A DNA stretch of 64,000 nt from Diacronema lutheri (Eukaryota > Haptophyta > Pavlovophyceae > Pavlovales > Pavlovaceae), in contig JAGTXO010000074.1 of assembly GCA_019448385.1 (NCBI GenBank), positions 1 through 64,000 of the forward strand, in the 5' to 3' direction. Below the pieces are notes generated by a model. It had not been told where the DNA came from, searched no databases, and was given only the letters and a program-made list of their open reading frames with translations. The translations under genes and the position numbers were made by a program. Shown here in pieces: positions 44,301 through 55,530 of this stretch (its first letter is position 1; the number at the start of each line of letters is the position of its first letter).

Positions 44301-47300
44301 AGAGCGAGAGCTGTGCTCATTGCACCCACCCACCCACCCACCCACCCACCCGCTGCTGCCGCTCTGTGGAGTGGCGGCCATTGTGCGAGAGCGAGAGCTG
44401 TGCTCATTGCACCCACCCACCCACCCACCCACCCACCCGCTGCTGCCGCTCTGTGGAGTGGCGGCCATTGTGCGAGAGCGAGAGCTGTGCTCATTGCACC
44501 CACCCACCCACCCACCCACCCACCCGCTGCTGCCGCTCTGTGGAGTGGCGGCCATTGTGCGAGAGCGAGAGCTGTGCTCATTGCACCCACCCACCCACCC
44601 ACCCACCCACCCGCTGCTGCCGCTCTGTGGAGTGGCGGCCATTGTGCGAGAGTGAGAGCTGTGCTCATTGCACCCACCCACCCACCCACCCACCCACCCG
44701 CTGCTGCCGCTCTGTGGAGTGGCGGCCATCGTGCGATGCGAGGACGCCACTGTGGGACAGCGCCCGCTGCTGCCGCTCTGTGGAGTGGCGGCCATCGTGC
44801 GATGCGAGGACGCCACTGTGGGACAGCGCCCGCTGCTGCCGCTCTGTGGAGTGGCGGCCATCGTGCGATGCGAGGACGCCACTGTGGGACAGCGCCCGCT
44901 GCTGCCGCTCTGTGGAGTGGCGGCCATCGTGCGATGCGAGGACGCCACTGTGGGACAGCGCCCGCTGCTGCCGCTCTGTGGAGTGGCGGCCATCGTGCGA
45001 TGCGAGGACGCCACTGTGGGACAGCGCCCGCTGCTGCCGCTCTGTGGAGTGGCGGCCATCGTGCGATGCGAGGACGCCACTGTGGGACAGCGCCCGCTGC
45101 TGCCGCTCTGTGGAGTGGCGGCCATCGTGCGATGCGAGGACGCCACTGTGGGACAGCGCCCGCTGCTGCCGCTCTGTGGAGTGGCGGCCATCGTGCGATG
45201 CGAGGACGCCACTGTGGGACAGCGCCCGCTGCTGCCGCTCTGTGGAGTGGCGGCCATCGTGCGATGCGAGGACGCCACTGTGGGACAGCGCCCGCTGCTG
45301 CCGCTCTGTGGAGTGGCGGCCATCGTGCGATGCGAGGACGCCACTGTGGGACAGCGCCCGCTGCTGCCGCTCTGTGGAGTGGCGGCCATCGTGCGATGCG
45401 AGGACGCCACTGTGGGACAGCGCCCGCTGCTGCCGCTCTGTGGAGTGGCGGCCATCGTGCGAGAGCGAGAGCTGTGCTCATTGCACCCACCCACCCACCC
45501 ACCCACCCACCCGCTGCTGCCGCTCTGTGGAGTGGCGGCCATTGTGCGAGAGCGAGAGCTGTGCTCATTGCACCCACCCACCCACCCACCCACCCACCCG
45601 CTGCTGCCGCTCTGTGGAGTGGCGGCCATTGTGCGAGAGCGAGAGCTGTGCTCATTGCACCCACCCACCCACCCACCCACCCACCCGCTGCTGCCGCTCT
45701 GTGGAGTGGCGGCCATTGTGCGAGAGCGAGAGCTGTGCTCATTGCACCCACCCACCCACCCACCCACCCACCCGCTGCTGCCGCTCTGTGGAGTGGCGGC
45801 CATTGTGCGAGAGCGAGAGCTGTGCTCATTGCACCCACCCACCCACCCACCCACCCGCTGCTGCCGCTCTGTGGAGTGGTGGCCATTGTGCGAGAGTGAG
45901 AGCTGTGCTCATTGCACCCACCCACCCACCCACCCGCTGCTGCCGCTCTGTGGAGTGGCGGCCATCGTGCGAGAGCGAGAGCTGTGCTCATTGCACCCAC
46001 CCACCCACCCACCCACCCGCTGCTGCCGCTCTGTGGAGTGGCGGCCATTGTGCGAGAGTGAGAGCTGTGCTCATTGCACCCACCCACCCACCCACCCACC
46101 CACCCGCTGCTGCCGCTCTGTGGAGTGGCGGCCATTGTGCGAGAGTGAGAGCTGTGCTATTGCACCCACCCACCCACCCACCCACCCGCCTCCTTCGCCC
46201 CCCTCACGGCGTTACGCGCAGGCTGTTTCGTCACGCTGTCACAGCGCGTGCTCACGTCACCCCTTCGCATGCGCATGCATTACGGCCACCCCGACCTCTT
46301 CGACAAGCTCTTCTCGATGACGCGCGGCGGCGTCTCCAAAGCGTCCAAGGGGATCAACCTGTCCGAGGACATCTTCGCCGGCTTCAATCACACGCTGCGC
46401 GGCGGTCGCGTCGCGTACGCAGAGTACGTGCAGGTGGGCAAGGGGCGCGACGTTGGCATGCACCAGATCTACAAGTTTGAGGCCAAGCTCTCACAGGGCA
46501 ACGGCGAGCAGATGATCTCGCGCGACGTGTCGCGGCTGGGCGAGCGCCTGGACATGGCCCGCCTCCTCTCCTTTTATTATTCGGGGCCCGGCTTTTACCT
46601 CAATGTCGCGCTCACCGTGCGCGCGCCGCGCCCGCCGCGCGCTCATCTGCGCGTGCCCCGCGGCCCGCTCACCTCCCGCCCCCTTCCCCTGCACCCTCCT
46701 CTCCCCCTCCCCCCCCCCCCCCCCCTGCACCCCCTTGCCCCCCCTCTCTCTCCCCCTTCTTCCCGCTCACCTTCCGCCCCCTCCCCCCTGCCCCTGCCCC
46801 TGCCCCTGCCCCTCCCCGCTCACCTTCCCATCCCCACCCCCTGCCCCCTCTTTCCCCCCCCCCCCCCCCCCCCCCCTCTTCCCTCCTCCTTCTGTACGCG
46901 CAGGTCGTATGCATCTACGTGTTCCTCTACCTGCAGCTGTGGACGGCGCTCTTCCCCGTCTCGGCCGCGCAGCCGCTGCCCTACCAGGACCTGCTCACCC
47001 TCGAGTGGACGCTGCAGCTCGGCCTGCTCCTCATCATCCCCACCTTCTGCTTCCTCGCCATCGAGCAGGGCGTCTTCCACGCAATCTACGAGATCGTGCG
47101 CACCGTGCTCTTCGGCTCGCCGCTCTTCTTCATGTTCCACATGGGCACCAAGGCGCACTACGTTTCGTCAACGCTCAAGTTTGGCGGCGCGCGCTACCGG
47201 CCGACCGGCCGCGGCTTTGTGATGCGGCACGAGGGCTTCGCCGAGATTTACCGCTTCTTCGCCGCGTCGCACTTCACGCCGGGCTTCGAGCTGCTCGGCG

Positions 47301-48960
47301 CGCTGCTGCTTTGGCTCTTCCTCGGCGGCTGGGACGCGTCCGACGAGAGGGGCTCGGGCCACTACTGGCGCGCCGTCTGGGCGTCGTGGGCGATGGTCGT
47401 CGCGTGGCTTTTCGCGCCCTTTTGGTTCAACCCCGTCGCACTCGAGTGGCGCAAGCTCGAGGACGACCTGACGGAGTGGCGGCGGTGGATGGCGCGCGAA
47501 GGCACCGCGCCCGAGTCGTCGTGGCTCGCGTGGCACCACGAGGAGTGCTCGCACATCTACGCGACGCGCTCGTCCCTCAAGATGTTCCACGTCCTCGCGC
47601 CCGCGCTGCGGTGCGCAGCCGCGCACTGTGATTTGATGCACTGCGATGCGATGCGATGCGATGCGATTTGATGCAATGCGATGCGATGCGATGCGACCTT
47701 GCGGCGCCGATCGACGGGCGCCCGCGCCGCGGCGCCATCATCCGCGCGCGCGCGCGAGCGCGCCGCGCGTCGCTCACGCGCGCGCACACCGCGTGCGACC
47801 GTCCAAACCCGCCATCGTGTTTTGGTCCCGTCGACCGCCATCGTGGTTTTTTCCCCTCCGCCCGTCGCAATATGATGGGCGCAGCCATCTCGTCACCTTC
47901 CTCGGGCTGATCAACGCGGTGAACGCGGCACACCCGCCGCAGGCCGCCGACTCGGACCTCGAGGCGTACGGCTATGGCCTCGCGCGCGTGACCGCCATCC
48001 TCGCGGCCATCTTCGTGCCGCTCGGCCTCGCCAGGCTCGGCGAAAGGTGCGCGGTGCGCGGCGGCGTGAGATGGCGCGGCGTGGCGCGAAATGGCGCAGC
48101 ACGCGCGGCGCTCGGCGCGCGCGCGCGCGCGCAGCCACGCTGCGCCGCGCAGGCCGGCGCTCGCGCGCGCCAGCCGCGCGCGCGACCCACCGTCGACGCC
48201 GTCCGACCAACCGTCGACGCCGTCCGACCAACCGTCGACGCCGTCCGACCAACCGTCGACGCTGTCCGACCAACCGTCGACGCCGTCCGACCAACCGTCG
48301 ACGCCGTCCGACCAACCGTCGACGCCGTCCGACCAACCGTCGACGCCGTCCGACCAACCGTCGACGCCGTCCGACGCGCCCCGCGCCCGTCCGACGCGCC
48401 CCGCGCGCCCGCCCACGCGCGCGCCCGCCCTCGCACCGCGCAGCCTCCTCGAGCGCGGCGCCGATGAGTCGCCCATCCTGCGCCGCGCCTTCTCGCTCTG
48501 CGCGGGCGCGCTCTGCGTCTCCGCCGTCGTCGTGCCGCTCGCCAAAGGTGCGCGCTCGGCCGCACAGACGCGCCGCGCCGCGCCGCGCCGTCGCGTCAAC
48601 GCCGCCGCGCTCTTGCGCGCGCGCGCACGGGGGCTCAGCGCGCGCGCCGCGGCGCCTGCGGCACGCCGCGCAGGCTGGACGGACGGGCACGAGCTGCTGC
48701 GCGCGCTCGTCTCCGGCTGCTACTTCCTCGCCTTCCTCGTGAACTGCGCCTTCGCCTCGGGGCTGACGTTGCCGGTGGTCACGTCGCTCTGCTGGTTGTA
48801 CGACTACGCGTGCGGCATTGCCCTCCAGTCGCTCCTCTTCGCCCTCTCGCTGCTCGGCTTCGTCAACGAGCTGCAAGTGCGCACGCTCTTCAACGCGGCC
48901 TTCCAGCGCGGCCTGCGCTACGCCGACCTCATGGTGTCGATCCCGCAGAAGGCTGATTAG
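37851..48960 (+). CDS. 1,3-beta-glucan (callose-type) synthase, GT48, with MIT/Vta1-like N-terminus
   Basis: Twelve exons join in phase to 2102 aa: 37851-38159, 38287-40076, 40301-40490, 40925-40990, 41398-43029, 43254-43440, 43665-44144, 46222-46616, 46904-47610, 47885-48046, 48444-48547, 48674-48960. It transfers glucose from UDP-glucose into 1,3-beta-glucan at a membrane. The N-terminus has an MIT/Vta1-like helical region split by intron 1 (SQAMELIHKG, then MQAVECYQRGSDLVSEAL). FKS1-type block is LIWGEASNLRHMPEALCFLFH. The catalytic region carries WTIITPYYSEDLLYS, NDDGVSVLFFLQKAHPEEW, LRLWASMRGQTL, VSCQIY, IGEGKPENQNHAIIFSRGEA, FREHIFTSG, RMRMHYGHPDLFDK, MTRGGVSKASKGINLSED, then C-terminal TMs with KAHYVSSTLKFGGARYRPTG and WLFAPFWFNP. 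The start is ATG 37851; a second Met at 37944 is possible. Plant homologues are about 1900 aa; the excess is Gly/Ala inserts. In such algae the product may be storage or wall glucan. Confidence 0.93.
40491..40924 (+). repeat. Glucan synthase intron 3: G-run, 60-bp minisatellite, C-run
   Basis: After the donor (GTGAGC) comes a nearly pure G tract of about 70 bases (40500-40571). Three copies of a 60-bp unit follow (starting near 40622, 40682 and 40742, core gggtggatgggtgaagggtgg). A C-rich tract (40860-40890) precedes the acceptor. Confidence 0.85.
43030..43253 (+). repeat. Glucan synthase intron 5 with 7-bp array
   Basis: A run of heptamers changes from ctacccg (43066-43130) to ctgcccg (43131-43200), then a C-run before cag. 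Confidence 0.85.
44145..46221 (+). repeat. Glucan synthase intron 7: 2-kb two-module minisatellite
   Basis: The 2077-bp intron is almost entirely 27 units of two related modules sharing gctgctgccgctctgtggag. Module A is 66 bp (contains gatgcgaggacgccactgtg). Module B is 87 bp in its full form (contains gagagcgagagctgtgctc plus a cacc array). The order is A2-B5-A11-B9 starting at 44158; units within a block are nearly identical, and later B units vary in the number of cacc copies. No stops occur in several frames, but flanking exons splice cleanly across it (GLQEG to CFVTLSQRV) as in known glucan synthases, so it is intronic. Confidence 0.93.
47611..47884 (+). repeat. Glucan synthase intron 9 with (gatgc)n array
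   Basis: A pentanucleotide array gcgat/gatgc with interruptions at 47634-47697 follows the donor GTGCGC. Confidence 0.8.
48047..48443 (+). repeat. Glucan synthase intron 10 with 21-bp minisatellite
   Basis: Nine copies of a 21-bp unit (contains ccaaccgtcgacgccgtcc) occupy 48187-48372. Confidence 0.9.
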
Positions 48961-49029
48961 CGCGCGCGCGCAGCGGCCGCATGGGCCGCAGGCGCGCGCG
49001 CTGCGCCAAGCGCGCACGTGGCGACGACA

Positions 49030-49067
<38 letters not shown>

Positions 49068-49556
49068 GCCCGCATACTCCGTACCGCTCAGCCCTCCGAA
49101 GCGCGCTCGCTTGAGAGGACCCCGACCGACGCGTGCCCGGCTGCCTAGCCCGCGCCCGTGGCGCGCCGTCTTCCTCTCGTCGCACCGCCCTGCGCCACTC
49201 GCGCGCACTGGTGCGCGTACGCGCTCTCCGCACAGCACACATCCGTCGCCGAGACCGAAGCCACCCCATATGGCCTACATGAGGGTGAATTGCGCTTGAC
49301 CGGCACCCTCCCGTGAGGAGGACGCCGGCTGCTTCTTGACATGTCACATGATGCTCAAAACATGTCACACGCCCACCTTGGCCAAGGCACCCCTGCCGGC
49401 ATGGCGGTGGTGGGCCATGGCGGCGATAGAGCCGTGTAGCATGCTCGCCAGTCGCCGCCGACGACACAGGCGCGAGCGCGGCCTTGCGCCTGCGCGTGGA
49501 GCCATGCCGCGCAGCGGCGCACCGCGCGGGTACGCGCTGCAGCGCAGCAGCCCTCC

Positions 49557-49588
<32 letters not shown>

Positions 49589-49614
49589 CCCCCGCCCCTC
49601 TCGCCCCCTCCTCC
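48961..49614. other. Convergent intergenic region with (CA)n microsatellite
   Basis: It lies between the glucan synthase stop and the stop of the leftward Cys-rich gene. A (CA)n run of about 18 repeats is at 49027-49065. A C-run of about 28 is at 49560-49587, next to the leftward gene's stop. Nothing else is recognised. Confidence 0.7.
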
Positions 49615-51147
49615 TCACGTGAGCGCGGGGAAGGCGACGGCGATGCACGAGTAGAGAGCCGTGCGGTTGCGCGTCGGGCACGCGCAGCGGAACAAGTCAA
49701 AGGCAATGCCCGCCTGCGTGCGCGACGCGAGGTACGTGTCGCACCCGTTCGACACGCAGTCGCCACGCCGCATGCCGTGCTCGAGTGCCACGGGCCACCA
49801 GCTTGCGCTCGGCAGGCACATTTGCGAGCACGTGCCAACGCCCTCGCCCTCCATTTTGAAAGCGCGCGCGTCGGGTTCGCACACCTCGTGCTGCGCGCGC
49901 AGCGGCCGGTCGCCGCCGAGCCCCGCATCTCCCGCGAGCCGCGCGGACATGCCGAGCGGCGCGCCGAGCTGCAGCGGCGCGAGGCGCTCGCGCGAGACGA
50001 CGACCTCGTCCTTGCGCGTGTAGGAAAGCCATTCGCCTGGTCGTGATGCGGCGTGGTCGGGCTGGCATTGCGAGAGGAGGACACACGATGGCATCGCCGT
50101 CGCCGCGCGCAGCGCCGAGAAGGCGATCGCGACGCACCGCCCGCCGCTCGCGCCGCCACCATTCCCGCCGCCATTGTTACCAAAGCCGCCATTGTTACCA
50201 AAGCCGTTACCAAAGCCGCCACTGTTACCAGAACCGCCATGACCGTCCGAGCGGATGCACGCATCGCAGCATTCGGCGAGCGTTCGCGCAGAGGTCGTGG
50301 CGAGGAAATGCTTCTCGCGCAGCTGGCACGCCTGCGCGGGCGGGCGCTCGGCCACGCGCCGCGGCGCCGTGCGCGCGCGCGCCGCGCCGTCCGCGCTCGC
50401 GCCAAGCAGGCCGACGACGTCGCCGGAAATGTCCGCGCCTGGCCGCCGCTCGGGCGCCGAGACGAGGCCCTGCCGCGCGATGTCGGGCGCGACGGCGGCA
50501 AAGCTGGCGCTCGCCGTCGTGCACGCCTCGTACGCCAGCGGCTCGGGGCACGCGTCCGCGCGCGTCTCCGCGCCGCGCCGCGACGTGTCGGCACGGCACT
50601 GCGCGGCGGGCAGGAGGCCGAAGCGCGCGAGCCCGTCAGACCACGAGCACGCGCCGGTGAGCGCACCGGTCGCGCCGGCGGCGGGGACCCACGCGCAGCA
50701 CCAGCGGCCGGTCTGTGACTCCGACGGGTCGAAGCTCGCCTCGCACCATGCCTTGCACTCGTCGAGCGTCGAGCCCGCGCGCCGCGTCGCGACGAGCCGC
50801 TCCGTCCGCGTGTGGCCGGCGCACTGCCAGCCGTACTGGCCGGCATCGGGCACGCCGAGCGCGCGCACGTGTTCGCGCAGCGAGGCGGCCAATGTCGGCC
50901 ACACCCCGCACCGCTGCACGTCCGGCGACTGCGCCCACGAGAGCGAGCCGTAGCGCGTGCTCCCGTGGTTGATGTGCGCGTACCGCGAGTCCGCGGCGAC
51001 GTCGGGCGGCCGGTGGGCGACGTGCGCGTGGCCGGCGCGGAGGCGGGCGGGCGGGGCGGACGGCGCGTGCGAGTCGAGCGCGAGGATGGCGCCGCCGACG
51101 ACGAGCAGCGCGGCGCCGCCCAACGCGAGCGCCGGCGCGGCCCGCAT
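49615..51147 (-). CDS. Secreted or signal-anchored Cys-rich protein with PAN/apple-like region
   Basis: 510 aa, no intron, from ATG 51147. Residues 1-27 ([20 protein letters not shown]) form a signal peptide or anchor. The lumenal part has at least 24 Cys. The first Cys cluster has [31 protein letters not shown] and RWCCAWV. A second, PAN/apple-like stretch runs from [20 protein letters not shown] to [11 protein letters not shown], interrupted by a Gly/Asn run. A final cluster is [30 protein letters not shown] and [11 protein letters not shown] with two N-glycosylation-like sites. The layout suggests an extracellular carbohydrate- or protein-binding role, not assigned. It is divergent from the DEAD-box gene with 102 bp between starts. 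Confidence 0.6.
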   Translation of the reverse strand: MRAAPALALGGAALLVVGGAILALDSHAPSAPPARLRAGHAHVAHRPPDVAADSRYAHINHGSTRYGSLSWAQSPDVQRCGVWPTLAASLREHVRALGVPDAGQYGWQCAGHTRTERLVATRRAGSTLDECKAWCEASFDPSESQTGRWCCAWVPAAGATGALTGACSWSDGLARFGLLPAAQCRADTSRRGAETRADACPEPLAYEACTTASASFAAVAPDIARQGLVSAPERRPGADISGDVVGLLGASADGAARARTAPRRVAERPPAQACQLREKHFLATTSARTLAECCDACIRSDGHGGSGNSGGFGNGFGNNGGFGNNGGGNGGGASGGRCVAIAFSALRAATAMPSCVLLSQCQPDHAASRPGEWLSYTRKDEVVVSRERLAPLQLGAPLGMSARLAGDAGLGGDRPLRAQHEVCEPDARAFKMEGEGVGTCSQMCLPSASWWPVALEHGMRRGDCVSNGCDTYLASRTQAGIAFDLFRCACPTRNRTALYSCIAVAFPALT

Positions 51148-51249
51148 TCGAGCGGCGGGCGCGCCCCAAAAGCGAGAAGGGGAGAGTCGGAGCTGATCCT
51201 CTTTCCTTCCCCCTTTTTTATTGGGGGCCCTGTTTCGTCGACGGCCACG
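51148..51249. promoter_or_regulatory. Short divergent promoter region
   Basis: 102 bp between the start codons of the Cys-rich gene (-) and the DEAD-box gene (+). It contains a pyrimidine-rich tract and ttttttattggggg (51214-51227), the most AT-rich patch, with an inverted CCAAT core. Confidence 0.5.
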
Positions 51250-52084
51250 ATGCCGCCGGAGGAGACGCCGTCCTTTGACGCGCTCGGCCTGGCGCCGCCG
51301 CTCGTCGAGGCGTGCGCGGCGCTCGGGTACAAGCGGCCGACGCCAATCCAGGCGCAGGCCATTCCGTACGCCCTCGCCGGCCGCGACATCATCGGTCTCG
51401 CCGAGACGGGCTCGGGCAAGACGGCCGCGTTCGCGCTCCCGATCCTCCACCGGCTGCTCGAGAAGCCGCAACCCTTCTACGCGCTCGTGATCGCGCCGAC
51501 GCGCGAGCTCGCCTTTCAGATCACTGAGCAATTTGAGGTGCGTCGCCGCGCCGCCGCGCCGTCGCGCCGCCGCGCCGCGGCGAGCGCGCGCTGCCGCGCT
51601 CACGCGCCGCGCACTCGCGCGCGCGCGCGCGCGCGCTCATGGGCGGCGCAGGCGCTCGGTTCGGTGATCGGCGTCAAGGCAGTGACGATTGTGGGCGGTA
51701 TCGACATGATGACGCAGGCCGTGCAGCTCGCCAAGCGCCCGCACGCCATCGTTGGCTCCCCTGGCCGCGTGGTCGATCACCTGCAGAACACAAAAGGCTT
51801 TTCCCTCCGCTCGCTGCGCGCGCTCGTGCTCGACGAGGCGGACAAGCTGCTCGCGATGGACTTTGAGAGGGAGATCGACAAGATCCTCGCCGCCATCCCC
51901 ATCGAACGCAGCACCTACCTCTTCTCTGCGACAATGACCTCGCAGGTTGCAAAGCTGCAGGTGGGCGCGCACACCGCGGCGTGCGGCGGCGTGTGGTGCG
52001 CCGCGCGTCCGCGTGCGGGCGGCGGCGGGCGAGGCTTGGCGCACCTTTGGCCCCTCTGTCGCGCGCGCGCGCGCGCATCAGCAT

Positions 52085-52115
<31 letters not shown>

Positions 52116-53469
52116 TGCCCGCACGCCACTCACCCACCCTCACTTGAGCTCACCCTCAAGCCCTGCCCCCTTCCCCCCTGCCCTGCCCCCCCCCCCCCCC
52201 CCCCCTTTTCTGGCCGCGGCGCAGCGCGCTTCGCTCGTCGACCCGGTGCGCCTTGAGGTCTCGTCAAAGTACCAGACGGTTTCAACGCTCAAGGCATCGT
52301 ACCTGTTCGTGCCCGCCAAGCACAAGGACGTCTACTTCGCCTATGTGATGAGCGAATTGGCGGGAAATTCCGCCATCGTGTTTACGCACACGTGCGCGAC
52401 GACGCAGCGGCTCGCGCTGCTGCTGCGCGCCCTCGGCTTCGGCGCGGTGCCGCTGCACGGCCAGCTCTCGCAGCCGATGCGCTTGTCCGCGCTCAACAAG
52501 TTCAAGGCGGGCGAGCGCTCCGTCCTCCTCGCCACCGACGTCGCCTCGCGCGGCCTCGATATCCCGTCGGTCGACGCGGTGGTGAACTACGACGTGCCAG
52601 TCAACTCGAAGGACTACATCCACCGGGTGGGCAGGACGGCGCGCGCGGGGCGGGCGGGGCGCGCGATCACGATCGTCACGCAGTACGATGTCGAGCTGTA
52701 CCAACGCATCGAGTATATGCTTGGTGCGTGCGGAATGGGGAAAGGGGGGGGGGGGGGAGGGGATGAGGGAAAGGGAGGGGGAAAGGGAGGGGGAGGGGAA
52801 GGGGAAGGGGAAAGGGAGGGGAGGGGAAGGGAGGGGAGGTGCCATGGCGCAAGAGGGCTGCAGCGCAAGAGGGCTGCAGCGCAAGAGGGCTGCAGCGCTG
52901 CACCCAGAGGGGAGGTGCCATGGCGCAAGAGGGCTGCAGCGCAAGAGGGCTGCAGCGCTGCACCCAGAGGGGAGGTGCCATGGCGCAAGAGGGCTGCAGC
53001 GCAAGAGGGCTGCAGCGCAAGAGGGCTGCAGCGCTGCACCCACCGCACACCGCAGCTCGCACGCCCCTCGCCGCTCGCACTTGAATGACGCCCAATTGCC
53101 CCCCAATTGACTCCCTTTTGAACCCCTTTTGATTTCTTCCTATAAGGCACAAAGCTCGAGCAATACGATGCGCCCAAGGACGAGGCGATGCTCCTCGCCG
53201 AGCGGGTGGCCGAGGCGCAGCACGCGGCCGCGCTCGAGATGCGCGAGCGTGACAAGAGCAAGCGCGCGCGCGGAGGCGGCGCGCGCGGCGGCGAGGACGA
53301 TGGCGGCGGCGGCGACGACACGGGCATCGACCCGGCGCTCGAGCGGCTCGCGGGCAAACTGGCGGGCGGCGGGAGGCGGGCGGGGCGCGGCCGCGGGGGC
53401 GGCGGCGGCGGCGGTGGGCGAGGCGGCGGTGGACGTGGCGGTGGCAGGAAGGCGCCGCGCGGGCGGTGA
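51250..53469 (+). CDS. DEAD-box RNA helicase, DDX47/Rrp3 family
   Basis: Exons 51250-51537, 51652-51960, 52225-52723 and 53147-53469 join in phase to 472 aa, the normal family size. Motifs in order: Q motif [12 protein letters not shown] (residues 28-39), AETGSGKT (51-58), PTRELA (83-88), GSPGR (131-135), DEAD (157-160), SAT (near 187), then [11 protein letters not shown] and [11 protein letters not shown] in the second RecA domain. [25 protein letters not shown] matches the NTKGF signature of DDX47/Rrp3, which acts in the nucleolus on early pre-18S rRNA processing. The C-terminal tail is RGG-rich. Intron 3 carries a GC-rich repeat array. Confidence 0.93.
52724..53146 (+). repeat. DEAD-box gene intron 3 with nested 16-bp/60-bp repeats
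   Basis: Copies of a 16-bp unit (cgcaagagggctgcag) are organised in larger blocks of about 60 bp bounded by gaggtgccatgg (52840-53040). A G-run lies just after the donor, and the acceptor is ttcctataag. Confidence 0.85.
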
Positions 53470-53889
53470 GCGGCGCGCCTCGGGCGCGCGCCCCGGCCCC
53501 CGGACGACCAGCCGCCAGCCAGTCAGGTATATAGGGCGCGGTCCGGGCTGGTCCGGCCAGTGTAAGGCTGAGAGTACGACCCGGGTCGTACAATCAAGGG
53601 TTAAAAGCCAGCCAATGAGCGCTCGAGGGGTCGGGGCGAGGCTTATGACGAGCCTAGGACCGAGACACCCTCCTGACCGGCCGATTTGGAGTAGAATTCG
53701 GGGTCGAGCGGGCGCGGCGGACGGAGGGCCCGAGCCGGGCCGACGGAGGGTCCGACCCCGGAATGCGGGCGACCGGAAGGGCTTGGGTGATTTACGCCTA
53801 GTAGAATAGAATGGCGGATTCCGGGGGGGCTCGCAACTGGCATCGCGCAAGCTGAGGCCCCCTGACTGACCGGACCGCGCCGAGTGCGC
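53470..53889. promoter_or_regulatory. Noncoding stretch with TATATA box and 18-bp palindrome
   Basis: After the DEAD-box stop the composition shifts to lower GC. TATATA is at 53528-53533. The perfect 18-bp palindrome gtacgacccgggtcgtac is at 53574-53591. A second roughly palindromic piece, ttatgacgagcctagg, lies near 53643. It could be the control region of an element lying to the right; no gene is recognised. Confidence 0.45.
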
Positions 53890-54245
53890 GTGCACCCCGT
53901 GGAGGGCGCGGCCAGTCGGACACTCTTCGCGACTGAGCTCGCCGCGGCATACCGTGCGCTGCGCCGGCGCGCTACTTGCCGTTGGCCGAGCTGCGGGTGT
54001 TGCGCACCGCCGTGTTGCGCAGCCAGCGGCTGGATGCGCCGGTGGCCGGAACCTTGGCGCGCTTTGGCTAAGCGACCTCGGCCTGCACAGACTCGAACGC
54101 GTGCGTAAACTCGAGGCGTTGCAGGTGGCGAGCACGTGAGTTCGCGTAGGAGGTCTTGTACTCGGTGGCCTGACTGTCGACCGACGAGAGCTTGGGCGAG
54201 TTCGGCGGCACGTTGGCTCACTTGGGCTCGGTGCGCGGCTCTGCC

Positions 54246-54278
<33 letters not shown>

Positions 54279-55400
54279 CTTCGGACTCGCTGCCCGGCTC
54301 TGCCTGTGCGGGCGCGATGCACTCGGACTCGATGCCCGGCTCTGCCTTCGTGGGCGCGGTCGCGGGCACGGGCGCGCCCTCGACCCGTCGCGGTTGAAGA
54401 CATCGAACTCGACGCACACGCCGTGGTCCTTGAAGTCGGTGGCCTCGCTGTCGTTCGCGTAAGCCTCGGGCGAACTCGCAACGAGCGACGACATCTCGGC
54501 GTGGAGCCAGCACATCTCATGCTGCACCGCGTGTTCAGGTTCTCGAGCGCTCCGTTGAAAGAGTCACTCTCACCGAGGCGCTCGCTGCACCACACCAGAT
54601 AGCCATCGAGCTTGTGAGCGTGCTCGTGCGCCCGTGCGAGGTCCTTGGAGAGCGCGTCGGCGCGCGCGCACATGCCGTCGCATGACTTGGCCGGTGTCAT
54701 GCTGTGCTTCCAAGGCCTGGTGCTCGGCGTTGAGCGTGTCGTGATCCTCGCGAACGAGCTGCAACCAGCTGCAGCAGCCGCGCGACGCCGCTGTCGCCGA
54801 CGATGCGCTGGAGCATGTGGCCCATGAGGTGTGCGCGGCACGTGGCGAGCGCCACATTTTTGCGCAGCAGCGCGAGGATCCGGGCGCCGCGGACGAGCCG
54901 GCCCATGCACTTGAGCGCGTATATTCGGCCGCACATGCACGCGCCGACGACCGAGTCGGCGGGCCCGCCGTCGAGCCAAAAGTTGGCCTCGGCCGCATCG
55001 CGGCGGCGGGCGACGCGCTGAAGGATGCGCACGCGGTAGTGCCGGTCGACGAGCAGCTCGTCGCCGAAGATCTCGTCGGGCAGCAGCTCGGAGACGTTCT
55101 GGGGGTACATGCTGTGCGAGCGTGCACGCGACGAGATCTCGTCGGGCGTGCCGTCCGTTCGTTCAGAGCAGAGCGCGTCGGACCGGCAGACAGACGATGC
55201 AGCGCGCGAAGGCACCTGCGGCGCGCGGCGTGGCCTCGCGTGCCGTCACGAAGCCGCCTGCGCGCACTGCGGAGGCGGCGAGCGCGACGAGGGCGGGCGC
55301 GGACGAGGTGCTGAGCGGCGTCACGTACGCGCCCTCGCTCGCCGAGCTCGACGCCGCGGCGCTGACGATGCGCGCGGCGTACCACACCGACCGCCCCTGA
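53890..55400 (-). pseudogene. Decayed coding region of unknown family
   Basis: Read leftward, pieces of protein-like sequence occur in more than one frame. One part has balanced composition (LLPDEIFGDELLVDRHYRV, FWLDGGPADSVVGACMCG), then a helical, coiled-coil-like stretch. A Ser-Glu-Pro-rich tandem repeat follows near 54230-54390. The frame is broken several times, so it is best regarded as a dead gene or a relic of a mobile element. I do not recognise the family. Confidence 0.4.
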
Positions 55401-55530
55401 GACGATGCGCGGCGCCCGCGGAGGACTGGTCCGTTGGCGCGCAAACCGTGGGCGAAAGGGCGCGAAGCCAACGGCCGTCCGCGCACGTTCAAACGCGCGC
55501 ATACGGGTGGCATCCTCCCACCTTCGGCGC

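Noticed and set aside
44127-46135. Repeat proteins readable in several frames on both strands through glucan synthase intron 7
   Set aside because: The flanking exons splice exactly where glucan synthase homology requires, so these frames are artefacts of a stop-free tandem array.
48187-48372. CRISPR-like look of the 21-bp array (and of the array at 44158-46180)
   Set aside because: Units are directly abutting with no unique spacers, lie inside introns of a eukaryotic gene, and have no cas genes nearby.
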